Of a DNA stretch of 64,000 bases, positions 35,963-46,159 are shown in pieces. Source of the DNA: Prolixibacteraceae bacterium (GTDB lineage: Bacteria > Bacteroidota > Bacteroidia > Bacteroidales > Prolixibacteraceae); contig JAUWAB010000003.1 of NCBI GenBank assembly GCA_030602265.1, positions 81,054 through 145,053 on the forward strand, read 5' to 3'. The position numbers were made by a program, and so were the translations under genes. Below the pieces are notes generated by a model that ran no database searches, had not been told where the DNA came from, and saw nothing but the letters and a program-made list of their open reading frames with translations. Positions within the stretch are counted from its first letter, which is position 1. Each line of letters begins with the position of its first letter.

Positions 35963-36337
35963 CTACTGGTTCCTGATCATCAGCTTGGTGGTCCTTGTAA
36001 GGTTTCCGTCTGAAATTACCCTTAGGAGATATACTCCGCTGGGAACATTATCAAGTGTTACCTGATGTTTGGTAACAGGAACCTGAAATTTCTTGGAATA
36101 GACCACAGAGCCAGCAATGTTGGATATCCTGAGTTCCTGAATAGACTGGTCAGTAAGTTCAATATTTAACCGCCTGTCAGTAACCGGATTGGGATAGACC
36201 CTCACATCGAGCATACTGTTGAGATCGTTACCGGCTGTCAACGCGAACTCTGCCCCGGAACCATTAAGGCCGGTATTCTGGGCATCAATTCTGTTGGCGC
36301 CAATAAACAATATCCATATTACAAACAGTATTCTCAT
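35963..36337 (-). CDS. Minimal secreted protein with T9SS type A sorting domain
   Basis: A 124-residue protein with a signal peptide (1-19) and, from about residue 45, a type IX secretion C-terminal domain: VRVYPNPVTDRRLNIEL, LRISNIAGSVVYSK, VPSGVYLLRV and a final KLMIRNQ. Only about 25 residues lie between the two, so there is almost no cargo. This could be a free sorting domain, a decayed larger protein or a small surface factor. It proves that a type IX system is expected in this organism. The kdsB gene lies upstream by 62 bases on the same strand. Confidence 0.85.
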   Translation of the reverse strand: MRILFVIWILFIGANRIDAQNTGLNGSGAEFALTAGNDLNSMLDVRVYPNPVTDRRLNIELTDQSIQELRISNIAGSVVYSKKFQVPVTKHQVTLDNVPSGVYLLRVISDGNLTRTTKLMIRNQ

Positions 36338-36399
36338 CAGAAATAAAACAACTTATCAAATCTTTTCAAAAATAATGCCTTTTTTTAAATATAGACGCA

Positions 36400-37140
36400 T
36401 TAATCTGAAAAATGTTTCAAAGCACGCTCAAGATCTTCGGGTGTATCAATGCCGAAACTCTGATAATCGGTCTCGGCAGCCTTTATCCGGTATCCGTTTT
36501 CAAGCCATCTCAACTGCTCCAGGGACTCAAGATTCTCAAGAATTCCAGGCTGCAGTGCTGTTAATTCCCTTAAAATATCGGTTCGGTATGCATAAATTCC
36601 AATATGTGCCCAGAAATTGGCCAGAGCAGTCCATTCCGTGAAATCCGTCCCTCGAACATACGGAATGGCAGCCCTGCTGAAATAGAGAGCTTCCATACGA
36701 TTGTTCAGAACCACCTTGGGTTTGTTTGCATCCGCCAGTTCGGCCACGTCCTGTATTTTACGAACCAATGTGGCAATCTCCGTATTTCCCGTGAAGCAAT
36801 CCATAAGTTTCCTGATTTGAGCAGGCCGGATAAAAGGCTCATCACCCTGAATATTGATCACCACGTCAAAATCAATCTTTCCAGCCAGGGCATCAGCAGC
36901 TTCGGCACAACGGTCCGTTCCACTCTTGTGATCAGGTGACGTAAGGACCGGGTTTCCTCCAAAACCGGTCACCGTATCGGCAATACGATGGTCGTCGGTG
37001 GCAACCCACACATGATCCAGTGCTGATAAAGCCTGCTCGTAAACCCTCTGTATCATGGTCTTGCCATTGATCATCGCCAGGGGTTTGCCCGGAAACCGGC
37101 TGGACTGGTAGCGGGCCGGAATAATACCTATAAACTTCAT
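36400..37140 (-). CDS. kdsB: 3-deoxy-manno-octulosonate cytidylyltransferase
   Basis: A 246-residue enzyme that activates KDO with CTP for lipopolysaccharide synthesis. The nucleotide-binding PARYQSSRFPGKPL (residues 7-20), the ATDDHRIAD and SGTDRCAEA blocks and INIQGDEPFI are all family motifs. I start at 37140 (MKFIGIIPAR) and not at the upstream in-frame ATG at 37158, because a -7 box at 37163-37156 places the transcript start after the upstream codon. Confidence 0.95.
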   Translation of the reverse strand: MKFIGIIPARYQSSRFPGKPLAMINGKTMIQRVYEQALSALDHVWVATDDHRIADTVTGFGGNPVLTSPDHKSGTDRCAEAADALAGKIDFDVVINIQGDEPFIRPAQIRKLMDCFTGNTEIATLVRKIQDVAELADANKPKVVLNNRMEALYFSRAAIPYVRGTDFTEWTALANFWAHIGIYAYRTDILRELTALQPGILENLESLEQLRWLENGYRIKAAETDYQSFGIDTPEDLERALKHFSD

Positions 37141-37155
37141 GTTCTCAGTTTTTTG

Positions 37156-37163
37156 CAAATATA
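37156..37163 (-). promoter_or_regulatory. Candidate -7 box TATATTTG for kdsB
   Basis: Exact TAnnTTTG followed by GC, 15 bases before the kdsB ATG, implying a leader of about ten bases. Confidence 0.5.
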
Positions 37164-37226
37164 GAGGGAGAAATCCAAAAATTGGTTAATGACGTACGGA
37201 TGTTAAATTTTTCAGATTAAAAGTAG

Positions 37227-37234
37227 TAAATTTG
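37227..37234 (+). promoter_or_regulatory. Candidate -7 box TAAATTTG for the sigma-54 activator string
   Basis: Exact TAnnTTTG followed by GC, 20 bases before the ATG at 37255. It is divergent from the kdsB box only 63 bases away. No clear -33 element. Confidence 0.5.
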
Positions 37235-37254
37235 CAAACTTTTCAGTTTTCAAA

Positions 37255-38487
37255 ATGGATATACAGGGAATCAAGCAGCGATTCGGAATTATCGGCAATG
37301 CGCCTGCGCTCAACCGGGCCATTGAGGTGGCCGTGCAGGTAGCGCCGACCGATCTGTCGGTACTTATTACCGGTGAAAGCGGGACCGGCAAGGAGATGTT
37401 TCCGCAAATCATTCACCAGTATTCGGTCAGGAAACACGGAAAGTACATCGCCGTTAACTGTGGTGCCATACCCGAGGGGACCATCGACTCAGAGCTTTTC
37501 GGGCATGAAAAGGGATCATTTACCGGTGCCCTGGCCGACAGAAAAGGTTATTTTGAGGAAGCCGACGGAGGGACCATATTTCTAGACGAAATCGGCGAAC
37601 TTCCGCTTGCGACGCAGGTCAGGCTCCTCAGGGTTCTGGAGACCGGTGAGTTTATCAAAGTAGGCTCATCCAAAATGCTCAAAACCAATGTAAGGGTCAT
37701 TGCGGCCACCAATGTTGACCTGCCCGTTGCCATTCAGCAGGGGAAGTTCAGGGAAGACCTCTATTACCGCCTTAATACGGTTCCGATTACTGTACCGCCA
37801 CTCAGACACCGGTCGGATGATGTCTATCTGTTATTCAGAAAATTCTCTGCCGATTTTGCCGACAGGTACAGAATGCCTCCTGTCAGACTGGACGACGAAG
37901 CCAGGCAGTTGCTGACCAGTTTTTCCTGGCCGGGAAATGTCAGACAGCTTAAAAATATTACGGAACAGATTTCCATAATTGAAAAGGAAAGGGAAATCAC
38001 AGCTCCCGTTATCAGGAACTACCTTCCCGTGTCTTCCCAGAGCAACCTGCCTGCCCTGTTCAGGGGAACTGGTGAAAAGACCTTCGGAAGTGAACGGGAA
38101 ATTCTATATCAGGTTTTGTTTGACATGAAACGGGACATGAACGATCTGAAAAAGCTTGTTCTCGACCTTATGCATGAGCGGGACGATATCCCGGAAAATG
38201 ATGACCACGCCCAAATTATCCGGAAGCTTTATCAAAATGAGAAGGTTGAGCTGGTCAACGATAAAAAAACGGTAAACCCGATACAGATTGATACCTTCAG
38301 CAAAGAGGACATCCTCGATACGGAAGAATTCGTGGAGGAGTCGCTCTCCCTGGAAGACAAGGAGATTGAATTGATCCGTAAGGCCCTTGAGAAGCACAAC
38401 GGAAAAAGGAAATTTGCCGCACAGGAACTGGGAATCTCTGAAAGGACCCTTTACCGCAAAATAAAAGAATATAACATTGAGGGATAA
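37255..38487 (+). CDS. Sigma-54-dependent Fis-family activator without receiver domain
   Basis: A 410-residue enhancer-binding protein. The AAA+ domain starts almost at the N-terminus (about 10-235): Walker A GESGTGKE, GSFTGA (the sigma-54 contact loop, usually GAFTGA) and Walker B GGTIFLDEIGE. There is no receiver or sensor domain, so its activity is not set by phosphorelay. A helical linker and a C-terminal Fis-type HTH (ALEKHNGKRKFAAQELGISERTLYRK) follow. It is one base ahead of lptE, and its stop overlaps no gene. Targets are unknown; see the groES promoter-like element. Confidence 0.92.
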   Translation: MDIQGIKQRFGIIGNAPALNRAIEVAVQVAPTDLSVLITGESGTGKEMFPQIIHQYSVRKHGKYIAVNCGAIPEGTIDSELFGHEKGSFTGALADRKGYFEEADGGTIFLDEIGELPLATQVRLLRVLETGEFIKVGSSKMLKTNVRVIAATNVDLPVAIQQGKFREDLYYRLNTVPITVPPLRHRSDDVYLLFRKFSADFADRYRMPPVRLDDEARQLLTSFSWPGNVRQLKNITEQISIIEKEREITAPVIRNYLPVSSQSNLPALFRGTGEKTFGSEREILYQVLFDMKRDMNDLKKLVLDLMHERDDIPENDDHAQIIRKLYQNEKVELVNDKKTVNPIQIDTFSKEDILDTEEFVEESLSLEDKEIELIRKALEKHNGKRKFAAQELGISERTLYRKIKEYNIEG

Positions 38488-38488
38488 T

Positions 38489-39013
38489 ATGCGACCAAAA
38501 TACCTGACACTGAGTCTTTTTGCCATGCTGGCAGTCATATTGGCGGTTTTTATACCGGCATGCAAGGTTTCCTATTCATTTACAGGGGCAAGCATCGCCG
38601 CTGACGTAAAAACCTTTTCGGTATATTATTTTCCGAACCGTGCAAGACTGGTCAATCCAACCTTAAGTACGGATTTCACCGAAAAACTGAAGGAAAAACT
38701 GCTTAAACAGACCTCCCTCAGGGAGCAGACTGAAAATGGAGATCTCGTTTTTGAAGGACAGATTACGGATTATGAGGTTCGCCCAATGGCCATCCAGAAA
38801 GAAGATATGGCTGCGCAAAACAGGCTTACCATCGGGGTAAGACTGAAATTCACCAATAACCGCAACCATGAACAGGATTTCGACCGTACATTTACTGCCT
38901 TTGAGGATTTCCCCAGCAATATGAGCCTTAATGATGTGGAATCAGGCATTGTACCGGAAATCCTGGAGAAACTGATGGACGACATTTTCAATGCAACAAT
39001 AGCCAACTGGTAA
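38489..39013 (+). CDS. lptE: LptE-family LPS-assembly lipoprotein
   Basis: A 174-residue lipoprotein. The signal peptide ends in a lipobox-like FIPAC (Cys about residue 25), followed by the compact LptE fold (SYSFTGASIAADVKTFSVYYFPN) typical of Bacteroidota LptE, which plugs the LptD barrel in LPS export. I start at the ATG at 38489, one base after the activator stop; a TTG at 38477 is a weaker alternative. The next gene starts directly after its stop. Confidence 0.85.
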   Translation: MRPKYLTLSLFAMLAVILAVFIPACKVSYSFTGASIAADVKTFSVYYFPNRARLVNPTLSTDFTEKLKEKLLKQTSLREQTENGDLVFEGQITDYEVRPMAIQKEDMAAQNRLTIGVRLKFTNNRNHEQDFDRTFTAFEDFPSNMSLNDVESGIVPEILEKLMDDIFNATIANW

Positions 39014-39625
39014 ATGAACAGCACAGAATTCGGCAGATGTCTGAAAAATCCGGGAACGCTTAGCCAGCATACCCTGACAGAATTGGAAAACTTAGTGAAG
39101 GATTATCCGGCCTTTGATACAGGCTGGGCGCTCTGGTACAGAAACCTGAAAAATATCAGCTCACAGGATGCAGATCAGTATCTGCAGGAGGTGGCCATCA
39201 GGATTCATGACAGAAAATGGCTCAAAAAACTCCTGGAAACACCAGCTGCCGGCGAATTACCCGATATGGCAGCGTCAGAATATATGCGTATTGCCGACTA
39301 CAGCCTGGAGTCGGGTTACGACAGTACAGAAAAGCCTGACAGCCAGAAAAACAAGATGTCTCTGATCGATAATTTTTTAGCCGGAGGAGGAGATTTCCCC
39401 AGAAAGACAGATTCTGGCGAAGCAACCCAGGCTGCAGACATATCTGAAAAGGCAGTAATGGAAAATGATGAGATTGTAACAGAGACATTTGCCAACATTC
39501 TGCTTGTTCAGGGAAAACATGAAAAAGCACTTAAAGCTTTTGAAAAATTAAGTTTGAAATATCCGGAAAAAAGTATTTACTTTGCAGCCCGCATTGAGGA
39601 AGTAAATTCCATATTGAAACGTTAA
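39014..39625 (+). CDS. TPR-like protein between lptE and secG
   Basis: A soluble 203-residue protein without signal peptide. The C-terminal third contains a degenerate tetratricopeptide-like helix pair (ETFANILLVQGKHEKALKAFEKL, YFAARIEEV). The middle part is polar and probably disordered. It starts immediately after the lptE stop and ends 11 bases before secG. The conserved position suggests an envelope-biogenesis or secretion accessory role, but I recognise no named family. Confidence 0.7.
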   Translation: MNSTEFGRCLKNPGTLSQHTLTELENLVKDYPAFDTGWALWYRNLKNISSQDADQYLQEVAIRIHDRKWLKKLLETPAAGELPDMAASEYMRIADYSLESGYDSTEKPDSQKNKMSLIDNFLAGGGDFPRKTDSGEATQAADISEKAVMENDEIVTETFANILLVQGKHEKALKAFEKLSLKYPEKSIYFAARIEEVNSILKR

Positions 39626-39636
39626 AATATTGCGAT

Positions 39637-39990
39637 ATGTACACATTAATCACTGTTCTCATATTTATCATCAGCATTCTGCTGGTATTGATCGTACTGG
39701 TTCAGAATTCGAAAGGCGGCGGACTTGCCAGTAACTTCCAGGCCTCTTCACAGGTTATGGGTGTCCGCAAAACTGCCGATTTTCTTGAAAAAGCTACCTG
39801 GTCGCTGGCCGGTGCGCTTTTAGTGCTCTCTATTATGGGTTCGGCCTTCCTCCCGAGGGGTGAAGCTGGTGTTAACCGTTCAATGATCCAGGAAAGGGTA
39901 CAAACCATTCCTGATCCGTCACAGATACCTGCGTTCCCGACTCCGGGCACAGAAGCTCAACCTGAGACCGAAAATCCGGGCAATGAATAA
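39637..39990 (+). CDS. secG: Protein translocase subunit SecG
   Basis: A 117-residue inner-membrane protein with two helices (about 4-22 and 55-75) and the SecG signature VLVQNSKGGGLAS between them. A proline- and glutamate-rich tail extends past the second helix, as in other members of the phylum. It is part of the SecYEG channel. A terminator follows 31 bases downstream. Confidence 0.93.
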   Translation: MYTLITVLIFIISILLVLIVLVQNSKGGGLASNFQASSQVMGVRKTADFLEKATWSLAGALLVLSIMGSAFLPRGEAGVNRSMIQERVQTIPDPSQIPAFPTPGTEAQPETENPGNE

Positions 39991-40021
39991 TCTCGTCTGA
40001 AACATTGTGATATATCATCAG

Positions 40022-40052
40022 GCTGCCTCAAAACCGGGGCAGCTTTTTTTTT
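40022..40052 (+). terminator. Intrinsic terminator after secG
   Basis: GCTGCC (40022-40027) and GGCAGC (40038-40043) form a stem, extended by weaker pairs, followed by nine T (40044-40052). Confidence 0.88.
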
Positions 40053-40298
40053 GTTGTCACAATATCTCCGGTATGCAAAACAAACTCCTGACATACTGAC
40101 AGGGCTCGGAATGCATATTCTATAATGCTGTATTACAATCTGTTAGTACGTAATTAAATAATTAACGCCGACAACTGGCGTGAAATTTTGTCGCCTGCGA
40201 AGGCACAAATTGCACAAAAACCGGGTTGGCACAGAATATGAATGGTGCCAAACGTCGATTTTAAAAATGTATTGTCAAACCAAAAAAAAGTAAAAGCA
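40053..40298. promoter_or_regulatory. groES upstream region with inverted repeat and -24-like element
   Basis: The most striking element is TTGGCAC (40226-40232) and GTGCCAA (40245-40251), a perfect 7-base inverted repeat with a 12-base spacer. The left arm equals the -24 half of a sigma-54 promoter, but the -12 position reads GA rather than GC. A start about 12 bases after would leave a leader of roughly 45 bases. A smaller hairpin (ACGCC/GGCGT, near 40165-40181) lies upstream. No CIRCE operator (TTAGCACTC-N9-GAGTGCTAA) is present. The repeat could also be a repressor operator. Confidence 0.45.
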
Positions 40299-40577
40299 AT
40301 GGCAGAATTAAAAGGTAAAATTCTTGCGGGAAAAATCCTGGTACAACCACAGGAGGCCGAAACAAAAACGGCAAGCGGTATCATAATTCCTGATTCAGCA
40401 AAGGAAAAACCACAGGTGGGTATAGTTGTACTCGTTGGTGAAGCCAGAAAGGATGAGCCGATGGAGGTAAAAACAGGTGATACTGTATTCTATGGTAAAT
40501 ATGCAGGAACCACTTTGCAGATTGATGGCGTTGACTACTTGCTTATGTCACAGAACGATGTTTTGTACATTCAGTAA
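40299..40577 (+). CDS. groES: Co-chaperonin GroES
   Basis: A 92-residue co-chaperonin. The mobile-loop region ([19 protein letters not shown]) and C-terminal [13 protein letters not shown] are typical. I start at MAELKGKI (40299); the longer frame to 40242 would add 19 unlikely residues. It precedes groEL by 33 bases in the usual operon. Confidence 0.97.
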   Translation: MAELKGKILAGKILVQPQEAETKTASGIIIPDSAKEKPQVGIVVLVGEARKDEPMEVKTGDTVFYGKYAGTTLQIDGVDYLLMSQNDVLYIQ

Positions 40578-40604
40578 ATCAGCAAACTAAAAATTAAAAA
40601 TTGA

Positions 40605-42245
<1,641 letters not shown>

Positions 42246-42276
42246 GAGCCATAACTGCGATACGCAACTATATATT

Positions 42277-42309
42277 AAGCCTTTCTCCCTGGTTGGAGAA
42301 AGGCTTTTT
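42277..42309 (+). terminator. Intrinsic terminator after groEL
   Basis: AAGCCTTTCTCC (42277-42288) and its exact complement (42295-42306) form a 12-pair stem with a 6-base loop, followed by T residues. Confidence 0.9.
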
Positions 42310-42470
42310 CATTAATTAATCCCTTGTGGGGAGTTTCACTCCACCGAAATCATGATGTTTGTCAGAGAGTGCTCTTTAACATCTTTTTTACAAACAGATC
42401 ACACTGATATTCTGCATTTTACAAATCAACTATTTTAATTGAAACCCCATGAAATCCCAAACATCTTGGC

Positions 42471-42478
42471 TAAATTTG
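42471..42478 (+). promoter_or_regulatory. Candidate -7 box TAAATTTG for gdhA
   Basis: Exact TAnnTTTG, 26 bases before the gdhA ATG at 42505. It lies inside the in-frame extension to 42439 and so argues for the shorter start. Confidence 0.5.
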
Positions 42479-42504
42479 ACAAATTGATAATAAAACAAAT
42501 TACT

Positions 42505-43839
42505 ATGAAAGCTGAAATTTATGAATTCATGGAAAGCCTGAAACTGAAGACTCCGGGGGAGAAAGAGTTTCATCAGGCCGTTCAGGAAGTGACAGAATCA
42601 GTGTGGGATTATTACATTAAAAATCCGAAATACCAGAAGAATAAAATTCTGGAAAGGATGTGCGAACCGGAAAGGACCATCATTTTCAGAGTACCATGGG
42701 TGGATGACAGAGGCGAGGTGCAGATCAACCGCGGATACCGCGTGGAATTCAATTCAGCATTGGGACCATACAAGGGAGGCATCCGTTTTCACGCCACGGT
42801 AACCCTGAGTATCCTCAAGTTCCTGGGATTTGAACAAACCTTCAAGAACAGTCTGACCACCCTCCCCATGGGCGGAGGAAAAGGCGGATCAGATTTCAGC
42901 CCGAAAGGTAAATCAGACGGTGAGATTATGCGTTTCTGCCAGTCATTCATGAATGAACTATACAGACATATCGGGCCAGATACCGACGTGCCTGCCGGCG
43001 ATATCGGCGTAGGTGGCCGTGAAGTAGGTTATATGTTTGGACAATACAAAAGGCTGAAGAATGAATTTACGGGTGTATTCACCGGAAAAGGAATCGGCTG
43101 GGGTGGAAGTCTGATCAGGCCTGAAGCTACCGGATTCGGCTCGGTATATTTTGTCCGCCATATGCTCCAGCTTATGGGTAAAGATATCGAAGGCCACACC
43201 TTTGCAGTCTCCGGATTCGGGAACGTCGCATGGGGTGCTATTCTGAAAATCAACGAACTTGGCGGAAAGGTGGTGACCCTATCCGGCCCGGATGGCTATG
43301 TGTATGATCCGGATGGAATTACAGGAGAGAAAGTAGACTATCTGCTTGAACTCAGGGCGAGTAACCAGGATATAGTTGAACCCTATGCTAATGAATTCGG
43401 CGCTCAGTTTATCCCGGGCAAAAAACCATGGGAGGTTAAGGTGGATATTGCCATTCCCTGTGCCACTCAGAACGAGCTGGACCTGGATGATGCCAAAGAA
43501 CTGGTCAAAAACGGTTGTTTCCTGGTAGGGGAAGCCTCCAATATGGGATGTACCGCCGAAGCAGCCGAGTTCCTTGGCCACCATATCAGATATGCTCCCG
43601 GCAAGGCAGTCAATGCGGGCGGGGTAGCGGTTTCCGGACTGGAAATGACCCAAAACAGCATGCGCCTGAACTGGTCACGCGAAGAAGTAGACCAGCGCCT
43701 TCAGGTGATTATGAGGGATATTCATGACACTTGCGTCAGGTACGGAAAGAATGGCGACAAAGTAGATTATGTAAAAGGAGCCAATATCGGCGGTTTTGTA
43801 AAGGTCGCCGAAGCCATGCTTGCACAGGGGGTAGTGTAA
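42505..43839 (+). CDS. gdhA: Glutamate dehydrogenase, NADP-type hexameric
   Basis: A 444-residue enzyme interconverting glutamate and 2-oxoglutarate plus ammonia. Substrate-binding GPYKGGIRFH and LPMGGGKGGSDF (catalytic Lys) and the nucleotide-binding SGFGNVAWGA are present. The C-terminal half has GEASNMGCT and the NAGGVAVS block. Length and motifs match the short hexameric GDH I class. I use the ATG at 42505 because the shorter protein matches family length and the -7 box lies upstream of it. Confidence 0.97.
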   Translation: MKAEIYEFMESLKLKTPGEKEFHQAVQEVTESVWDYYIKNPKYQKNKILERMCEPERTIIFRVPWVDDRGEVQINRGYRVEFNSALGPYKGGIRFHATVTLSILKFLGFEQTFKNSLTTLPMGGGKGGSDFSPKGKSDGEIMRFCQSFMNELYRHIGPDTDVPAGDIGVGGREVGYMFGQYKRLKNEFTGVFTGKGIGWGGSLIRPEATGFGSVYFVRHMLQLMGKDIEGHTFAVSGFGNVAWGAILKINELGGKVVTLSGPDGYVYDPDGITGEKVDYLLELRASNQDIVEPYANEFGAQFIPGKKPWEVKVDIAIPCATQNELDLDDAKELVKNGCFLVGEASNMGCTAEAAEFLGHHIRYAPGKAVNAGGVAVSGLEMTQNSMRLNWSREEVDQRLQVIMRDIHDTCVRYGKNGDKVDYVKGANIGGFVKVAEAMLAQGVV

Positions 43840-43853
43840 TTTCTATCCTGAAG

Positions 43854-43897
43854 AAAAAGAGGCTGTTCAGTAAGAAAACTGATCCAGCCTCTTTTTT
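43854..43897 (+). terminator. Intrinsic terminator after gdhA
   Basis: GAGGCTG (43859-43865) pairs with CAGCCTC (43885-43891), extended by A-T pairs, with a T run to 43897. Confidence 0.85.
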
Positions 43898-43959
43898 GAT
43901 CCCGGTCTTCCCTGTCAATAAGCCATGGTTCAGACTGATGGAAATTCGGCAGCAGTTTA

Positions 43960-43967
43960 TACCTTTG
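43960..43967 (+). promoter_or_regulatory. Candidate -7 box TACCTTTG for tatD
   Basis: Exact TAnnTTTG followed by GC, ending nine bases before the tatD ATG. The transcript would have almost no leader. Confidence 0.5.
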
Positions 43968-43975
43968 CGAAAAAA

Positions 43976-44740
43976 ATGCTTATAGATACACATGCGCACC
44001 TTTACGCGGATGATTTTAATGACGACCGGGACAACGTAATCCGTAAAGCCCTTGAAGCAGGCGTGAAAAAGATTGTCCTGCCCAATATTGATTCAGGCTC
44101 CATTGAAGGAATGATGTCGCTTGCCCGTCAATATCCAGGTACCTGTTTCCCGCTGATGGGGCTCCATCCCACCTCGGTCGGTGAAGATTACAAGGAAAAA
44201 CTCAAAGCGGTTGAATCGTGGCTCGATAAGGAAAAATTTTACGGAATCGGAGAAACAGGGATTGACCTTTACTGGGACAAAACATGGTCAAGTGAACAGG
44301 CGGATTCGTTTCGAAGGCATATTTCGATTGCCAGAAACATGAACCTACCGGTTGTGATCCATGTCAGAAATTCGTTCAATGAAGTTTATGCTATTGTTAA
44401 GGAAGAACAAGACGGAAATCTCCGGGGGGTATTTCACTGTTTTTCGGGTAGCGCAGAAGAGGCAAAAAAAGTTGCCGACTGCGGTTTCCTGCTGGGTATC
44501 GGAGGCGTGGTGACGTTCAGGAATTCCAATCTGTCAACGATATTACCGGCAGTTGACCTCCAGAATATCGTACTCGAAACAGATTCGCCCTATCTGGCTC
44601 CCGTTCCTCATCGCGGCAGACGGAACGAAAGTGCGTACCTGACGAAAATCGTCGATAAAATGGCAGAAATCTACCGGATGAGTAATGAGGAGATTGCCCG
44701 GGTCACAACGGAAAATGCAGAAATGTTGTTTGGAATCTGA
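43976..44740 (+). CDS. tatD: TatD-family metal-dependent hydrolase
   Basis: A 254-residue TIM-barrel hydrolase. Metal ligands are visible in the N-terminal IDTHAHLY, in GIGETGID, in the HVRNS strand and FHCFSGS, and in ETDSPYLAP. Members are DNases or related metal hydrolases acting on DNA 3' ends. I start at MLIDTHAH (43976); an upstream in-frame codon at 43925 would read through the promoter box. ansA follows 32 bases downstream. Confidence 0.93.
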   Translation: MLIDTHAHLYADDFNDDRDNVIRKALEAGVKKIVLPNIDSGSIEGMMSLARQYPGTCFPLMGLHPTSVGEDYKEKLKAVESWLDKEKFYGIGETGIDLYWDKTWSSEQADSFRRHISIARNMNLPVVIHVRNSFNEVYAIVKEEQDGNLRGVFHCFSGSAEEAKKVADCGFLLGIGGVVTFRNSNLSTILPAVDLQNIVLETDSPYLAPVPHRGRRNESAYLTKIVDKMAEIYRMSNEEIARVTTENAEMLFGI

Positions 44741-44772
44741 GTAGTATATTGAAATGAAGAAACCATATAATT

Positions 44773-45819
44773 ATGATTCAAGCCAAGTCTGACCGTAAGC
44801 CATCGGTCCTGATCCTGTATACAGGCGGAACCATCGGGATGGCGATACATCCCCTCACAGGTACACTGGCCCCCGTCAGGTTCGAAGCGATCCAGCGGGA
44901 AGTACCTGAACTGAACAAGTTCGGCTACAGGATAGATGCAATCACTTTTAATCCTCCCATCGATTCATCCAACATGACCCCCCTCATCTGGGAAAAGATC
45001 GCAAACACCATTCAGAAAAACTACCATGCATATGATGGGTTTGTCATCCTGCATGGCACAGACACGATGGCCTATACGTCGTCGGCACTGAGTTTTATGT
45101 TTGAAAACCTGGACAAGCCCATAATCCTGACCGGCTCACAGCTGCCGGTAGGGACTATCCGTACCGATGGTAAGGAAAATCTGATCACCGCGGTGGAGAT
45201 TGCCGCTGCACAGTCAAACGGACAGGCAATCGTACCTGAGGTTTGTATATATTTCGACTTTAAGTTGTACCGCGGAAACCGGGCGTTTAAGCGGGATTCT
45301 GAGAATTTCAGTGCCTTTTCTTCCGAAAATTACCCGGCATTGGCGACAGCGGGGGTTGATATTAAGTATCACACCGAATTTATCCATTATCCGGAGAACA
45401 AAGGAATCTTTAAAGTGCGTACCGGTTTTGATGATCATGTAATGATCCTGAAAATGTTCCCGGGGATCAGTAAAACCATGGTTGATTCGGTGTTGGAAAT
45501 GCCCGGACTCAGGGGAGTGGTTCTTGAATCGTTTGGTTCGGGAAATGTACCCACCGCAAAATGGCTGATCACCAGTATCAGAAAAGCCATCAGGAAGAAC
45601 ATTATCATACTGAATATTTCCCAATGTCAGGGGGGGAGTGTCCATATGGGCCAGTATGAAACCAGCCGGGAACTGTTGAATGCAGGGGTAATCAGCGGGA
45701 AAGACATGACCACTGAGGCAGCAATTACGAAGCTTATGTTTTTGTTGGGCCAGGGGTTGAAAAAGGAAGAAATTAAAATTCATCTGAATAAGAGCCTGAG
45801 CGGGGAAATTACCGAGTAA
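44773..45819 (+). CDS. ansA: Type I (cytosolic) L-asparaginase
   Basis: A 348-residue amidohydrolase turning asparagine into aspartate. The two catalytic threonine blocks are YTGGTIGM (about 14-21) and HGTDTMAYT (about 97), and GSQLPVGTIRTDG follows. No signal peptide is present, so it is the cytoplasmic AnsA type. It is in one direction with tatD, 32 bases apart. The stop lies 58 bases before tRNA-Ser. Confidence 0.95.
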   Translation: MIQAKSDRKPSVLILYTGGTIGMAIHPLTGTLAPVRFEAIQREVPELNKFGYRIDAITFNPPIDSSNMTPLIWEKIANTIQKNYHAYDGFVILHGTDTMAYTSSALSFMFENLDKPIILTGSQLPVGTIRTDGKENLITAVEIAAAQSNGQAIVPEVCIYFDFKLYRGNRAFKRDSENFSAFSSENYPALATAGVDIKYHTEFIHYPENKGIFKVRTGFDDHVMILKMFPGISKTMVDSVLEMPGLRGVVLESFGSGNVPTAKWLITSIRKAIRKNIIILNISQCQGGSVHMGQYETSRELLNAGVISGKDMTTEAAITKLMFLLGQGLKKEEIKIHLNKSLSGEITE

Positions 45820-45844
45820 AGATTTTTTGTAACTATTTTTTTTG

Positions 45845-45851
45845 TATTTTG
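45845..45851 (+). promoter_or_regulatory. Candidate -7 box TATTTTG for tRNA-Ser
   Basis: TATTTTGCACC is identical to the string at 11290 and is 27 bases before the tRNA. A TTG lies at 45827-45829. Confidence 0.4.
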
Positions 45852-45877
45852 CACCGCTCAAATCGGAGTACATTTTA

Positions 45878-45966
<89 letters not shown>

Positions 45967-46072
45967 TTTAATTAAGGATAATAGTTCTTAAAGCCAAGTG
46001 GCCAATTTCAATAAATCTAACACCAAATTTTGACTTAATTTGTGGAAATCTTTGAAAAACATGGTTTCAAGG

Positions 46073-46103
46073 TTTGAATAATGTAATTGATATTATAATT
46101 TTG
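46073..46103 (+). promoter_or_regulatory. Promoter of the exbB-exbD operon
   Basis: TTTG (46073-46076), a 19-base spacer and TAATTTTG (46096-46103) fit the full Bacteroidota consensus. The start would leave a leader of about 50 bases before the exbB ATG. This is the best promoter in the window. Confidence 0.75.
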
Positions 46104-46159
46104 GAGAAAAATAAATTCTGAATAAATCAAGGAGATTATTAATTTAATTTAAAGCAATT

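Noticed and set aside
40053..40298. CIRCE/HrcA operator before groES
   Set aside because: No sequence close to TTAGCACTC-N9-GAGTGCTAA occurs; the only inverted repeat has different arms and spacing.
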